Under the pieces are notes generated by a model. The model ran no database searches. It was not told the origin of the DNA and saw nothing but the letters and a program-made list of their open reading frames with translations. DNA of 17,400 nt, taken from Baffinella frigidus. Taxonomy: Eukaryota; Cryptophyceae; Cryptomonadales; Baffinellaceae. The stretch is taken from assembly GCA_026770585.1 (NCBI GenBank), contig MU646365.1, positions 568,702-586,101 of the forward strand. Reading direction: 5' to 3'. The position numbers and the translations under genes are program-made. Positions 17,330 to 17,400 of the stretch are shown here, piece after piece (position 1 is the first letter of the stretch; every line of letters begins with the position of its first letter).

Positions 17330-17332
17330 CTG

Positions 17333-17400
17333 CGTTCGGGTTGTGGGGTTTGGGGTTTGGGGTTTGGGGTTTGGGGTTTGGGGTTTGGGGTTTGGGGTTT
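17333..17400. repeat. TTTGGGG heptamer array at window edge
   Basis: Perfect head-to-tail ggggttt units immediately upstream of the exon 1 acceptor, continuing out of the window. Confidence 0.92.

Overview
The window is a piece of a eukaryotic nuclear genome holding the 3' portion of one large, intron-rich gene on the minus strand. I found 25 small exons (24 well supported, one tentative) of 37 to 194 bases. All are bounded by CAG acceptors and GT donors, and every junction I reconstructed keeps the reading frame. They run from the right edge (the gene continues beyond base 17400) to a TAG stop at 27-29, about 649 codons in 17.3 kb, so only about 11% of the window is coding. No complete gene was recognised on the plus strand, and no tRNA, rRNA or CRISPR was seen.

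Read in order, the protein has the end of one C2-like domain (exons 1-3), a charged linker (exons 4-5), a second complete C2-like domain (exons 6-11), two TRAF-type zinc-binding units (exons 11-13) and a seven-bladed WD40 propeller (exons 14-25). TRAF-zinc-finger plus seven WD40 repeats resembles TRAF7-type proteins, which are E3 ubiquitin ligases with an N-terminal RING. No RING is visible here, and the C2 domains are not part of canonical TRAF7. A membrane-associated scaffold or ubiquitin-ligase role is inferred from the domains only.

The introns are the other story. They consist largely of degenerate heptamers derived from the plant/algal telomere unit TTTAGGG, mostly with the G-rich strand on plus, so the transcript carries CCCTAAA. 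Individual introns have their own heptamer dialect (GTGTAGG, TTTGGGG, TTTCGGG, TTTATGG, TTTGTGG). Between the heptamers lie many broken copies of the neighbouring exon edges, several short inverted-repeat elements (a 40-bp family in six copies, a ~136-bp family in three copies, single hairpin elements of 110-165 bp), AT-rich islands and other tandem arrays.

The TTTAGGG motif, GC-rich micro-exons and canonical GT-AG introns suggest a green-lineage alga (this style is reminiscent of prasinophytes such as Cymbomonas) or a dinoflagellate. I cannot decide between them from sequence alone. Layout from left to right: 27-8487 WD40 propeller exons; 9332-10861 TRAF zinc fingers; 10861-12944 second C2 domain; 13096-14580 linker; 15489-17329 end of first C2 domain; beyond 17329 the start of a TTTGGGG-rich intron.
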